Below are positions 41,567 to 49,524 of a stretch of DNA of 64,000 nt, piece after piece. A program made the position numbers and the translations under genes. This DNA comes from Devosia sp. Root635 (GTDB lineage: Bacteria > Pseudomonadota > Alphaproteobacteria > Rhizobiales > Devosiaceae). Every line of letters begins with the position of its first letter. The first letter of the stretch is position 1. The notes under the pieces are model-generated. The model made no database searches, was not told the DNA's origin, and was given only the letters and a program-made list of their open reading frames with translations. Location of the stretch: NCBI RefSeq assembly GCF_001427605.1, contig NZ_LMGZ01000020.1:102519-166518 (forward strand), in the 5' to 3' direction.

Positions 41567-41871
41567 GCGCGGAGAAGGTCGATGAGATCCGCGAGGCGCT
41601 CAAGGCGGTGATCGATCCCGAACTGGGGCAGAATGTCGTCGATCTCGGCCTGATCTACGAGATCGAAGTGATCGACGACTGCGTGGTCCGCATCAGCATG
41701 ACCACGACGACGCGCGGCTGCCCGGCCACTGGCTACCTCAAGCAGGCGGTGCAGGATGTGGCCTGGGCCGTGCCTGGGGTGGAGTTCGCCGATGTCGAGC
41801 TGACCTACGATCCGCCCTGGTCGCCCAGCTTCATCGCGCCTGAGATCGCGGGCCTCCTGGGGGGGCGCTAG
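41563..41871 (+). CDS. DUF59 / MIP18-family metal-sulfur cluster assembly protein
   Basis: This 102-residue protein is related to SufT/PaaD-type assembly factors. It has VIDPELGQNVVDLGLIYEI and the conserved Cys in TTTTRGCPATGYL. Start is GTG overlapping the preceding stop (GTGA). It probably helps build or repair Fe-S clusters for the low-oxygen enzymes. It converges with nnrS, with adjacent stops. Confidence 0.88.
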   Translation: MSAEKVDEIREALKAVIDPELGQNVVDLGLIYEIEVIDDCVVRISMTTTTRGCPATGYLKQAVQDVAWAVPGVEFADVELTYDPPWSPSFIAPEIAGLLGGR

Positions 41872-43086
41872 TCATTCCGGCCGATCGCGGCGCTTCTGCA
41901 CCAGCACCGGGCCATATTCAGCCACATAGAGCGCAAAGGCGACGATCCAGCACAGGCCCGTGGCCGAGAGCAGCTCGGTATAATAGTCCGGCCAGACGCT
42001 GGCGAGCGGGCGCAGCAGCGCAGCCAGGATCAGCGCAGTATAGCTCAATGCCGTGACGCGCGAGGCGGCCAGGGGCAGGCCGGTATGGCCGCGCGTGGCC
42101 CGGCTCATGATGGCCAGGGTCATGACGCCGATGGCGCCGACCGTGAAGACATGGAGCGAGGCGACCGGCTCGGTCCAGCCCAGTTGCGCAGCGGCGATGG
42201 CGAGGAATCCCAGCGGCACGAAGGCATAGCCGAGATGCAGCACAAGGACGAGTTTTTCGTCCCAGCTCTGCCAGCCGCGCCAGCGCCATAGCCGTACCAG
42301 ATGCAGGAGGCCGGCCACAAGACAGGCCAAAGCCGTCCAGATGGTGCCGGGCAGGGCGACCCAGAGCGTCAGGGCCGCCAGTCCCACCAGCAGGGCCACG
42401 GTGTCGAAGCGGTTGTAGGGGACGGGCAGGTCGATGGCGTGGCGCTTGACCAGCCAGTTGCGCGTGAAGCTGGGCACGACGCGACCGCCCATGATGGACA
42501 CCAGCATGACGAAGGCGCCCACGCCCAGCCGATTGGCAAGGCCGGTATCGCCGGTCCAGGCGATGAGCAGGTGGAAGCCGATATTGGCAATGGCCAGCGC
42601 GAGGATGCCGCCCAGAATCTTGAGGTCCTTCCATTTGCGGCCGGCAATGATTTCGCGGGCGCAGGTGGCCAGCAGCAGCGGCAGGAAGGCGGAATCGATC
42701 AGGATGGACGGGACAAGCCCCAGAACATCTGGTGCCAGCAGGACCAGCCGCCCGGCGCACCAGACGGCAAAGAGCACGATCAGCGGCGGGCCCGAAACCG
42801 GCAGGCGGCCGGTCCAGTTGGGCACGGCGGTCAGCAGGAACCCTGCCAGGGCGGCCGAACTATAGCCGAACAGCATTTCATGGGCGTGCCAATAAGGCCC
42901 GCCATAGCTGCCGCCGATCTCCCAGCCGGCAGCGAGTGCACCGATCCAAAGCGCCATGGCGGCAATCGCCCAGATTCCGGCCGCGAGGAAGAACGGCCGG
43001 AAGCCATAGGAAAAGATCACCGGCCCGCTGCGGGCAATGCCGCGCGGCACGGGGATGCGCTTGGCGGCGGGGGAAATCTCGTTCAT
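41872..43086 (-). CDS. nnrS: NnrS family haem/copper membrane protein
   Basis: This 404-residue protein has about 12 membrane helices and NnrS-family blocks (GYSSAALAGFLLTAVPNWTG, WHAHEMLFGY, GGRVVPSFTRNW, HVFTVGAIGVMTLAIMSRATRGHTG). NnrS proteins carry haem and copper and protect against nitric-oxide stress. An NnrR-type box lies 63 bp upstream. Confidence 0.94.
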   Translation of the reverse strand: MNEISPAAKRIPVPRGIARSGPVIFSYGFRPFFLAAGIWAIAAMALWIGALAAGWEIGGSYGGPYWHAHEMLFGYSSAALAGFLLTAVPNWTGRLPVSGPPLIVLFAVWCAGRLVLLAPDVLGLVPSILIDSAFLPLLLATCAREIIAGRKWKDLKILGGILALAIANIGFHLLIAWTGDTGLANRLGVGAFVMLVSIMGGRVVPSFTRNWLVKRHAIDLPVPYNRFDTVALLVGLAALTLWVALPGTIWTALACLVAGLLHLVRLWRWRGWQSWDEKLVLVLHLGYAFVPLGFLAIAAAQLGWTEPVASLHVFTVGAIGVMTLAIMSRATRGHTGLPLAASRVTALSYTALILAALLRPLASVWPDYYTELLSATGLCWIVAFALYVAEYGPVLVQKRRDRPE

Positions 43087-43148
43087 GGCGGCTCCGGCTG
43101 AACAGGGTGGTTCAGCGGGCGCTTTATGTCAGTTCGACGCCAGGGTCT

Positions 43149-43162
43149 TTGCGCTGGCGCAA
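43149..43162. promoter_or_regulatory. NnrR-type box upstream of nnrS
   Basis: TTGCGCTGGCGCAA is identical to the box between ubiT and ubiD (27118-27131), including the central four bases. Confidence 0.78.
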
Positions 43163-43200
43163 GCAGATTGGCGGTTCCTCGAGGGCTGGTATGCGTGACT

Positions 43201-43240
43201 CACCCCCACCCTCATTCCCTCCCCACAAGGGGGAGGGAAG
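43201..43240. repeat. RIME-like intergenic palindromic repeat (copy 1)
   Basis: This is a CCCTCATTCCCTCCCC / GGGGGAGGGA stem related to the longer copies at 44109-44170 and 44214-44260. It lies between nnrS and the NnrR-like regulator gene. Confidence 0.5.
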
Positions 43241-43296
43241 TCCGATCAGCGCAGGGCCTCGATTGTGCCCACGGACGGTGGCGGGAGCCACAGAAG

Positions 43297-43992
43297 TCAG
43301 CTCTCGCCCTCGGCCAATGTGGCGAGGCCCGCCGCATCGCGCACCAGCAGCTTCTGCCGCCCGCCCTCCACCAGCCCCTTGGCTTCCCAGGCGCTGAGGA
43401 TGCGCGAAACGGTGTGGAGCGTGGTGCCGGTCATTTCGGCAATGTCCTGCCGGGAGATGGGGAAGTCGATGCGGATGCCCTCGCCTTCCTTGCGGCCGGC
43501 TTGGTCGATCAGCCGCAGCACGGCATGGGCCACGCGGCGCTCGACTTCCTCGGTGGCCATTTCGCGGATGCGGGTATGGGCCTCCTGCAGGCGCTGGCCG
43601 ATCGTCTGCATGGCATTGACGGCCAGATGCGGATTCTGCTCGACGAAGAGGCCCCAGACTTCGGTGGGCCAGCACAGGACGAGGCTTTCGGCCGCGGCGG
43701 TGGGTGTGCCGGGATAGTCGTCGCGCATCAGCGCCTTGGCAAAGCCGAAAATGTCGCCGGGATGAACCACGCGCACGATGATCTGCTGGCCGTCGGAGGT
43801 GACCTGGGTCACCTTGAGCCTGCCATGCAGCAGCAGGAAGAACTGGGTGGCCTTCTGCCCCTGCTCGAACACGGCCTCGCCAATCGGCACGCGGCGCAAG
43901 GTGGCGCGGGCGAGCATCCGATCGAGTTCGGCGTCACTGAGCTTCTCGAACATCGGCAAGGCGCGCACGAGGCTGCGGTCAATTGCTGCCAA
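43297..43992 (-). CDS. nnrR: CRP/FNR-family regulator, NnrR-like
   Basis: This 231-residue regulator has an N-terminal cyclic-nucleotide-like sensor domain (FEQGQKATQFFLLLHGRLKV, HPGDIFGFAKAL), a long dimer helix and an HTH (SRQDIAEMTGTTLHTVSRIL). It lacks the Fe-S cysteines of FNR. The recognition helix HTVSR differs from the ETVSR of FNR/FixK, which suits TTGCG half-sites. Start TTG 43992 follows AGGA at 8 bp; no ATG lies near the domain start. Its neighbours nnrS and nirK and the two identical TTGCG boxes support NO-responsive NnrR. Confidence 0.85.
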   Translation of the reverse strand: MAAIDRSLVRALPMFEKLSDAELDRMLARATLRRVPIGEAVFEQGQKATQFFLLLHGRLKVTQVTSDGQQIIVRVVHPGDIFGFAKALMRDDYPGTPTAAAESLVLCWPTEVWGLFVEQNPHLAVNAMQTIGQRLQEAHTRIREMATEEVERRVAHAVLRLIDQAGRKEGEGIRIDFPISRQDIAEMTGTTLHTVSRILSAWEAKGLVEGGRQKLLVRDAAGLATLAEGES

Positions 43993-44108
43993 GATCGGGG
44001 TCCTATCGTGTTGACGGCCTTGCCATACACGATAGTCCGGGGCGCCGGTATTCGGCAATCGGCCGCAGTCAGCCGAGTGCTCCGTGGTCCACTGTCGGCT
44101 TTGCTCTA

Positions 44109-44170
44109 CCCCTCTCCCCTTGTGGGAGAGGGTGGTTCTTCCGCGTTCAGCGGAAGAACCGGGTGAGGGG
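44109..44170. repeat. RIME-like intergenic palindromic repeat (copy 2)
   Basis: This mosaic of inverted repeats holds CCCTCTCCCCTTGTGGGAGAGGG, then GGTTCTTCCGC / GCGGAAGAACC, then GGGTGAGGGG. It resembles the RIME family of rhizobial intergenic elements. Confidence 0.6.
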
Positions 44171-44213
44171 TGCTGCGCCATCCCATGCTTCGATGCGAGG
44201 GGATGGCTCGGCG

Positions 44214-44260
44214 CCCCCTCATCCGCCCTTCGGGCACCTTCTCCCACGAGGGGAGAAGGG
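44214..44260. repeat. RIME-like intergenic palindromic repeat (copy 3)
   Basis: CCCCCTCATCCGCCCTTCGG and CACCTTCTCCCACGAGGGG are the typical RIME-like arms, inverted relative to copy 2. The two copies bracket about 45 bp between the NnrR-like gene and nirV. Confidence 0.6.
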
Positions 44261-44283
44261 AAGAGCCAAGCCCGGTGGGATGT

Positions 44284-45174
44284 TCAAACCCGGAAATAGT
44301 CCAGCAGCGGTTCGTACCAGGTCTGCTGCCGCACCAGGCGGAAGCCCAGATTGTCCGGCGGGATGCCGACCGAGCAGCCGCCGCTCTTGGCGTCGCGGAT
44401 GAAAAAGCTCATCGGCGTGCGATGCTGGCCATCGAGCACCTTGATAGTGCAGGCGGGAACTTCGCTCAGCACGGCGCCGTCGGCGTCGACATGCACGCGG
44501 CGGTGGCAGGTCTGCGTCCACTCCCACACATTGCCGCCCATATCGGCAATGCCGTTCTCGTTGATGCCGAAGCTGCCCAGAGCCAGCGGCAGGCGGCCGG
44601 CATCGCTTTCGCGGGCGGCTTCCTTTTCGTAGTTGGCAAGCCAGCGTTCGGCGGGGTTGGTATTGCCGTCGTCGAGCCCCAGCGCATCGTCGGCAAAGCC
44701 CTTGCCGGCGGCGAAGGCCCATTGCCGGTCGGTCGGCAGGGCCCAGTCCTGGCCGGTCTTTGCCGAGAGCCAGGCCGCATAGGCCGTGGCGTCGTCATAG
44801 TTGACGCCGGTCACCGGCACATCGCCCACGCCGATATTGCGCGGCTCGGCCGGGGCGCAGGCGCCGTCGGCGACGCAGGCGGCATAGTCGGCGGCGCTGA
44901 CCTGGTATTTCATGATGACCAGCGGCGCATCGAGCCGGGCAGTGACCATGGGCGCATCGATGGGATTGCCGTTGCGCAGGAAATGCCCCTCGGCGCGATA
45001 GGTGAAGTCGGCCGGGACCAGCGTCACGGTTTCGGGCCCATTGGTATCAGGGGCCGGGATGAGGCCGGGCAGATCGAGCTGGGCGCCGATCAGCAGCGCG
45101 CCCGCCACCAGCAGGATGGCCGGCAGGGCGACCGAATTGCGCAATCTGTCGATGGGATGGGCGAGGGCGGTCAT
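44284..45174 (-). CDS. nirV: NirV, formylglycine-generating-enzyme-like protein
   Basis: This 296-residue protein has an N-terminal membrane anchor (LPAILLVAGALLIGAQL) and a periplasmic FGE/SUMF1-like domain (KYQVSAADYAAC, PVTGVNYDDATAYAAWL, GIADMGGNVWEWTQTC, SGGCSVGIPPDNLGFRLV). It lies 65 bp downstream of nirK in the same direction, the typical nirKV arrangement. NirV is thought to help NirK maturation; the mechanism is not settled. Confidence 0.92.
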   Translation of the reverse strand: MTALAHPIDRLRNSVALPAILLVAGALLIGAQLDLPGLIPAPDTNGPETVTLVPADFTYRAEGHFLRNGNPIDAPMVTARLDAPLVIMKYQVSAADYAACVADGACAPAEPRNIGVGDVPVTGVNYDDATAYAAWLSAKTGQDWALPTDRQWAFAAGKGFADDALGLDDGNTNPAERWLANYEKEAARESDAGRLPLALGSFGINENGIADMGGNVWEWTQTCHRRVHVDADGAVLSEVPACTIKVLDGQHRTPMSFFIRDAKSGGCSVGIPPDNLGFRLVRQQTWYEPLLDYFRV

Positions 45175-45239
45175 TTTCAGTCTCCGCGGGGGAGGGGCAT
45201 GGCGCCACCTGGCGCCATGCCATCAGTCGTCAGCCCGGA

Positions 45240-46370
45240 TCAGATCGGGCTGGGGGCCAGCACGCTGGTCATCAGGTCGTCATTCCACTCGCCGGTCACC
45301 TTGAAGTGGGCGGCAGCGCCCAGCTCGAAGGCCTCGATCAGGTTGTGGTTGACATAGGCGTAGACGCCCGGCTGCAGGAACGTGTAGAGCGCCGCACCCG
45401 CCGCACCGCCGGGGATGAACCAGGTTTCCTGGTCGACATCGGGCGCGTTGTGGAATTTGCCCGTCTGCCAGACATAGTCGCCATGGCCACCGATCAGGTG
45501 GGGCCGCGTGTCGCGGTTGGCCTGCGAATGGACGATCAGCACGCGTTCGCCAACGGCTGCCGTCATGGCATTGTCGCCAGTGAGAGCGCCCACCTTGCCG
45601 TTGAACACGACGTGGCTGGGGATCAGCTTGCGCATTACTTCGAGCGTATCGGCATAGCCGTCGCCGATGCTCTCATAGGCGATGTAATTGCCGTCGGCAT
45701 CCCTGGGGACATAGAAGTCCTGCTCGCCCACATAATAGACCCGGTCATAGGGCAGGGCATTGCCCTTGCCATCGGTCAGGCCTTCGCGCGGCAGCACCAT
45801 GATGGCGCCATTCATGCCGGCGGTGACGTGCCAGGGCACCATGCCCTCGGGGGCGCAGTGATAGACGAAGACGCCGGCCTTGGTGGCCTTGAAGCGCAAC
45901 ACCGCCTTTTCACCCGGATTGACGATGGTCAGGCCCGCGCCGCCCAGGGCGCCGGTTGCCGAGTGGAAGTCTATATTGTGCTGCATCATGTTGGTGTCGG
46001 GATTGACCAGGGTCAGCTCGACATAATCGCCCTCATGCACCACCATCAGCGGGCCGGGCACCGAACCGTTGAAGGTCATGGCCCACAGCGTCGTGCCGTC
46101 ATTGTCCACTTCATGCAGCTTTTCCTCGATCGTCAGCGTGAACTCGACGATCTTCGGCGCGCCGGTCGCTACCTGCTCATGGGCATGGACGAAAGGCGGG
46201 GGAACCAGCTCGACCTTGACGCGTTCCAGCGTGCTCAGGTCGACGGCAGCGGCCGTGGCAGCGGCTTCCTGTGCGGCAGCCGGTAATATTGCCGACAATT
46301 GTACTGCGGCACCAATAGCTGTGGCACCAGCAAGCAACGCGCGGCGCGAAAGTCCCTGACGATTTGCCAT
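45240..46370 (-). CDS. nirK: Copper-containing nitrite reductase NirK
   Basis: This 376-residue periplasmic enzyme reduces nitrite to nitric oxide. It has a Tat signal ([13 protein letters not shown]), two cupredoxin domains, type 1 Cu ligands in [18 protein letters not shown] and type 2 His residues ([30 protein letters not shown]). It is full length. An FNR-like box lies 77 bp upstream. nirV follows, and the divergent pseudoazurin gene encodes its likely electron donor. The NO it forms must be removed by genes not in this window. Confidence 0.97.
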   Translation of the reverse strand: MANRQGLSRRALLAGATAIGAAVQLSAILPAAAQEAAATAAAVDLSTLERVKVELVPPPFVHAHEQVATGAPKIVEFTLTIEEKLHEVDNDGTTLWAMTFNGSVPGPLMVVHEGDYVELTLVNPDTNMMQHNIDFHSATGALGGAGLTIVNPGEKAVLRFKATKAGVFVYHCAPEGMVPWHVTAGMNGAIMVLPREGLTDGKGNALPYDRVYYVGEQDFYVPRDADGNYIAYESIGDGYADTLEVMRKLIPSHVVFNGKVGALTGDNAMTAAVGERVLIVHSQANRDTRPHLIGGHGDYVWQTGKFHNAPDVDQETWFIPGGAAGAALYTFLQPGVYAYVNHNLIEAFELGAAAHFKVTGEWNDDLMTSVLAPSPI

Positions 46371-46446
46371 TTTATTATCCTGTTCTTGGGCGAGAACTTC
46401 TCTTTGCCCGTATGATCAGGAATATTGCAGGGTTCGTCCATTTTCT

Positions 46447-46460
46447 TTGATCTGAAGCAA
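46447..46460. promoter_or_regulatory. FNR-like box upstream of nirK
   Basis: TTGATCTGAAGCAA has a perfect TTGAT left half and a degenerate right half. Together with the site at 46502-46515 it lies in the divergent nirK/pseudoazurin promoter region. Confidence 0.5.
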
Positions 46461-46501
46461 ATAATTGATCGATTTTTGCCGCACCGAAAATTCGAACAAG
46501 T

Positions 46502-46515
46502 TTGACACGTATCAA
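46502..46515. promoter_or_regulatory. FNR/FixK-type box upstream of pseudoazurin
   Basis: TTGACACGTATCAA fits TTGAY-N4-ATCAA and lies 78 bp before the pseudoazurin start. Confidence 0.68.
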
Positions 46516-46592
46516 AGAAGCGGCGTCACCCCAGGCATAGAGCAGAGCCGAAACGGGCCCGCGAATGGACCCGCATTGAAGGAGTACCAATC

Positions 46593-47039
46593 ATGCGCAA
46601 CGCCCTCACCCCCATCGTCGCGGCCATCGCCTTCGCGGGCCTGGCCATGGCCCCCGCCTTCGCCGCCGATTACGAAGTCCACATGCTCAACAAGGGCGCT
46701 GCCGGCGCCATGGTGTTCGAGCCTGCCTATGTGCAGGTGCAGCCGGGCGATACGGTCACCTTCATCCCCACCGACAAGGGGCACAATGTCGAGACCATCA
46801 AGGACATGCTCCCCGAGGGCGCCGAGACCTTCAAGAGCAAGATCAACGAGACCTTCACGGTCACGTTCGATGTCCCCGGCGTCTATGGCGTCAAGTGCAC
46901 GCCGCATTTCGCCATGGGCATGGTCGGGCTGATCTTCGTCGGCGACGAGAATGCCAACCTGGACGCCATCAAAGAAGTGAAGGTGCCCAAGAAGGTCGAA
47001 GAACGGTTCGAGGAAATCTACGCCGCATTGGGGCTCTGA
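46593..47039 (+). CDS. paz: Pseudoazurin
   Basis: This 148-residue blue-copper protein has a signal peptide ending PAFAAD. Ligands are the His in [18 protein letters not shown] and the Cys, His and Met in [15 protein letters not shown]. It carries electrons from the bc1 complex to NirK. An AAGGAG site precedes the ATG and a strong terminator follows. Confidence 0.96.
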   Translation: MRNALTPIVAAIAFAGLAMAPAFAADYEVHMLNKGAAGAMVFEPAYVQVQPGDTVTFIPTDKGHNVETIKDMLPEGAETFKSKINETFTVTFDVPGVYGVKCTPHFAMGMVGLIFVGDENANLDAIKEVKVPKKVEERFEEIYAALGL

Positions 47040-47060
47040 GAACTCAACGCTCACGCCCCG

Positions 47061-47089
47061 GCCCCGCAGGTTCGCCTGCGGGGCTTTTT
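47061..47089 (+). terminator. Rho-independent terminator of the pseudoazurin gene
   Basis: GCCCCGCAGG and CCTGCGGGGC form a perfect 10-bp stem around a TTCG tetraloop, followed by five T. Confidence 0.95.
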
Positions 47090-47148
47090 GTTGTGCCTGG
47101 CGCCGCGCCTCGCTAGATTCGGCATCGATCCAGAACGGCGGGCGCATC

Positions 47149-48708
47149 GTGGCAGAACCAGACGAACTCAATTCCTCCCTGCTCGGCCAGGCCCGCAAGC
47201 TCCAGGCCATGCTGGAATCGGCGGTCGATGCCATCATCACCATCGATGGGCAGGGCACCATCACCACGGTCAATCCGGCCGCGGCGCGGCTGTTCGGCTA
47301 TGAGCAGCACGAATTTCTCGGCCGCAACGTGCATTTCCTCATGCCCGAGCCCTATCACTCCGAGCATGACGGCTATATCCGCAATTACCGCACCACGGGC
47401 CGGCGCAAGATCATCGGCATCGGCCGCGAGGTGACCGGAAGGCGGCGCGACGGCACGCTCTTTCCCATGCACCTGGCGGTGAGCGAGTTCGAGATGGACG
47501 GGCGGGTGCATTTCACCGGCATCATCCATGACCTCTCGGCCCACAAGGCGACCGAAATGGCCCTGCGCCAGGCCCAGAAGATGGAGGCCATGGGCCAACT
47601 CACCGGCGGCATCGCGCATGACTTCAACAATCTGCTGACCGTCATCATCGGCAATCTCGAAATGCTCGAGGGCAAGCTGACGACGCCCCTGCAGCGCGAA
47701 TTGACCACAGAGGCGCTGGAGGCCGCCGACCTGGGCGCCCGGCTCACGGCGCGGCTGCTGGCCTTTGCCCGGCGCTCGCATCTCGAGCCGGAAAGCGTCA
47801 ATCTCAACAATTTCGTCGTCGGCCTCACCGATATGCTGCATCGCACTCTGGGGGCGACCATCTATCTCTCCAATGCGCTGACGCCGAACCTGTGGTCGGC
47901 GCGGGTCGATCCGTCCCAGGTGGAAAGCGCCATCGTCAACCTGGCGGTCAATGCGCGCGATGCCATGCCCGAGGGCGGGCGGCTGCTGATCGAAACCGGC
48001 AATGCCGCGATCGACATGGACATGTCGGAAAGGCTCGATGGCCTGCCGCCGGGCGATTACGTGCGGCTGGCCGTCAGCGATACCGGCACGGGCATGCCGG
48101 CTTCGGTGCGCGAGCGGGCCTTCGAGCCCTTCTTCACCACCAAGGAGCAGGGCCGTGGCACCGGGCTCGGCCTCTCCATGATCTATGGCTTTGCCAAGCA
48201 GTCGGGCGGGCAGGCCACGATCGAGAGCGTCGAGGGCAAGGGCACAACGGTCACCATCTACCTGCCGCGCCACCGCGTCGAGCCGGTGCGGCTGGGCGAA
48301 GTCGATGCCGATGCCACCCTGCCGGGCGGCGGGCAGGTGATCCTGGCCGTCGAGGATGACGAGCGGGTGCGCAAGCTCACGGTCACCCGCCTCACCCAGC
48401 TCGGTTATACTGTGCTGGCCGCGGCCAGCGGCGCCGAGGCGCTGGAGCTGCTCAAGAGCAAGGCGGTGGACCTGCTGTTTACCGATGTGGTCATGCCGGG
48501 TGGCATGTCGGGTTACGAGCTGCGCCAGAAGGTGCGCGCGCTTTACCCGCAGATGCCGGTGCTGCTCACCTCGGGCTATGCCGAGGAACTGGCGGGCAAC
48601 CAGGTCAAGCCCGATGCGGACCTCAAGATCCTGCGCAAGCCCTATCGCATGGCGGACCTGGCGTCGGCCATCGACGATGCGCTCAAGGCGAAAGGGTCTT
48701 CGGCGTAA
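47149..48708 (+). CDS. FixL-like haem-PAS histidine kinase with C-terminal receiver
   Basis: This 519-residue hybrid kinase has a PAS domain (16-135) that contains the FixL haem-PAS stretch MPEPYHSEHDGYI...RTTGRRKIIGIGREV, with the likely axial His in EHDGYI. The kinase core follows (GGIAHDFNNLLTVIIGNLEM; NLAVNARDAMPEGG; DTGTGMP; GTGLGLSMIYGF), then a receiver at 390-512 with Asp in DLLFTDVVMPGG. The start is GTG 47149. It probably senses oxygen or NO. No fixJ is present, and the convergent OmpR-type regulator is a possible partner. Confidence 0.88.
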   Translation: MAEPDELNSSLLGQARKLQAMLESAVDAIITIDGQGTITTVNPAAARLFGYEQHEFLGRNVHFLMPEPYHSEHDGYIRNYRTTGRRKIIGIGREVTGRRRDGTLFPMHLAVSEFEMDGRVHFTGIIHDLSAHKATEMALRQAQKMEAMGQLTGGIAHDFNNLLTVIIGNLEMLEGKLTTPLQRELTTEALEAADLGARLTARLLAFARRSHLEPESVNLNNFVVGLTDMLHRTLGATIYLSNALTPNLWSARVDPSQVESAIVNLAVNARDAMPEGGRLLIETGNAAIDMDMSERLDGLPPGDYVRLAVSDTGTGMPASVRERAFEPFFTTKEQGRGTGLGLSMIYGFAKQSGGQATIESVEGKGTTVTIYLPRHRVEPVRLGEVDADATLPGGGQVILAVEDDERVRKLTVTRLTQLGYTVLAAASGAEALELLKSKAVDLLFTDVVMPGGMSGYELRQKVRALYPQMPVLLTSGYAEELAGNQVKPDADLKILRKPYRMADLASAIDDALKAKGSSA

Positions 48709-49408
48709 AGCTGTAGCCGGCGCCGCGCACGGTCTTGAGCAGGCGCGGCTGGTTGCCGTCGGTTTCGATCAGCTTGCGCAGCCGGGCGATCTGGTTGTCG
48801 ATGCTGCGATCGTTGGGCGCCCAGTCATGCCCCTTGAGGAGGTCCATGATCTGGTCGCGGCTCAGCACGCGATGCGGATGCCGCGCGAAGAGCGACAGAA
48901 GGTCGAATTCGCCGCTGGTGATGCGGATGTCCCCAGCCGGGCCGCTCAATTCGCGCCGGTCGAGATCGAGCACGAAACCGTCGAAACGAATCTGTGCGCC
49001 GCCTGATGCCGCGGGCGCGGCCGCCGGCTGGCTGCGCGAGCCGGCGCGGCGCAGCACGGAGCGGACGCGGGCCAGCACTTCGCGCAGATGGAAGGGCTTG
49101 GCGATATAGTCGTCGGCGCCGATTTCGAGCCCCACGATGCGGTCGATCATGTCGCCCTTGCCCGTGATCATGATGATGGGCAGGTCCCAGCTCTGCCGCA
49201 CCGCGCGGGCAATGGTGAGCCCGTCCGTGCCGCCCAGATTGAGGTCGAGCGTGATGAGATCAATGCCATCGCCCAGCGCCAGGGTTACCCCGGCCTGGTC
49301 CACGGCCTCGGATACGCGATAGCCCTCGTCCTCGAAACAGCGCCGCAGCATGCGCCGCACCTGGTCATCGTCGTCAACGACCAGAATGTGATGTTGCGCT
49401 TCCGGCAT
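48683..49408 (-). CDS. OmpR/PhoB-family response regulator
   Basis: This 241-residue protein has an N-terminal receiver (VVDDDDQVRRML; phospho-Asp in ITLDLNLGG; KPF Lys) and a winged-helix DNA-binding domain (ITSGEFDLLSLFARHPHRVLSRDQIMDLL, NQIARLRKLIE, TVRGAGYSF). It converges on the hybrid kinase gene with a 26-bp overlap. Direct GTTACAA repeats upstream may be its own binding sites. Confidence 0.93.
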   Translation of the reverse strand: MPEAQHHILVVDDDDQVRRMLRRCFEDEGYRVSEAVDQAGVTLALGDGIDLITLDLNLGGTDGLTIARAVRQSWDLPIIMITGKGDMIDRIVGLEIGADDYIAKPFHLREVLARVRSVLRRAGSRSQPAAAPAASGGAQIRFDGFVLDLDRRELSGPAGDIRITSGEFDLLSLFARHPHRVLSRDQIMDLLKGHDWAPNDRSIDNQIARLRKLIETDGNQPRLLKTVRGAGYSFTPKTLSP

Positions 49409-49418
49409 AAATCGTCCC

Positions 49419-49446
49419 GTTACAAAGCGTTACAATTCAGTACGAA
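49419..49446. promoter_or_regulatory. Direct-repeat site upstream of the OmpR-type regulator
   Basis: GTTACAA occurs at 49419-49425 and 49429-49435, with a third weaker GTACGAA at 49440-49446. A near 10-bp phase is typical of OmpR/PhoB-type tandem sites. It lies 11 bp upstream of the regulator start. Confidence 0.45.
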
Positions 49447-49524
49447 GCGCCCGCACGGCGCTTACAGACCGGTGTCTATATGGCCACAACGACGACAGGA
49501 CGTTGAGGGTCCAGGGTAGATATC

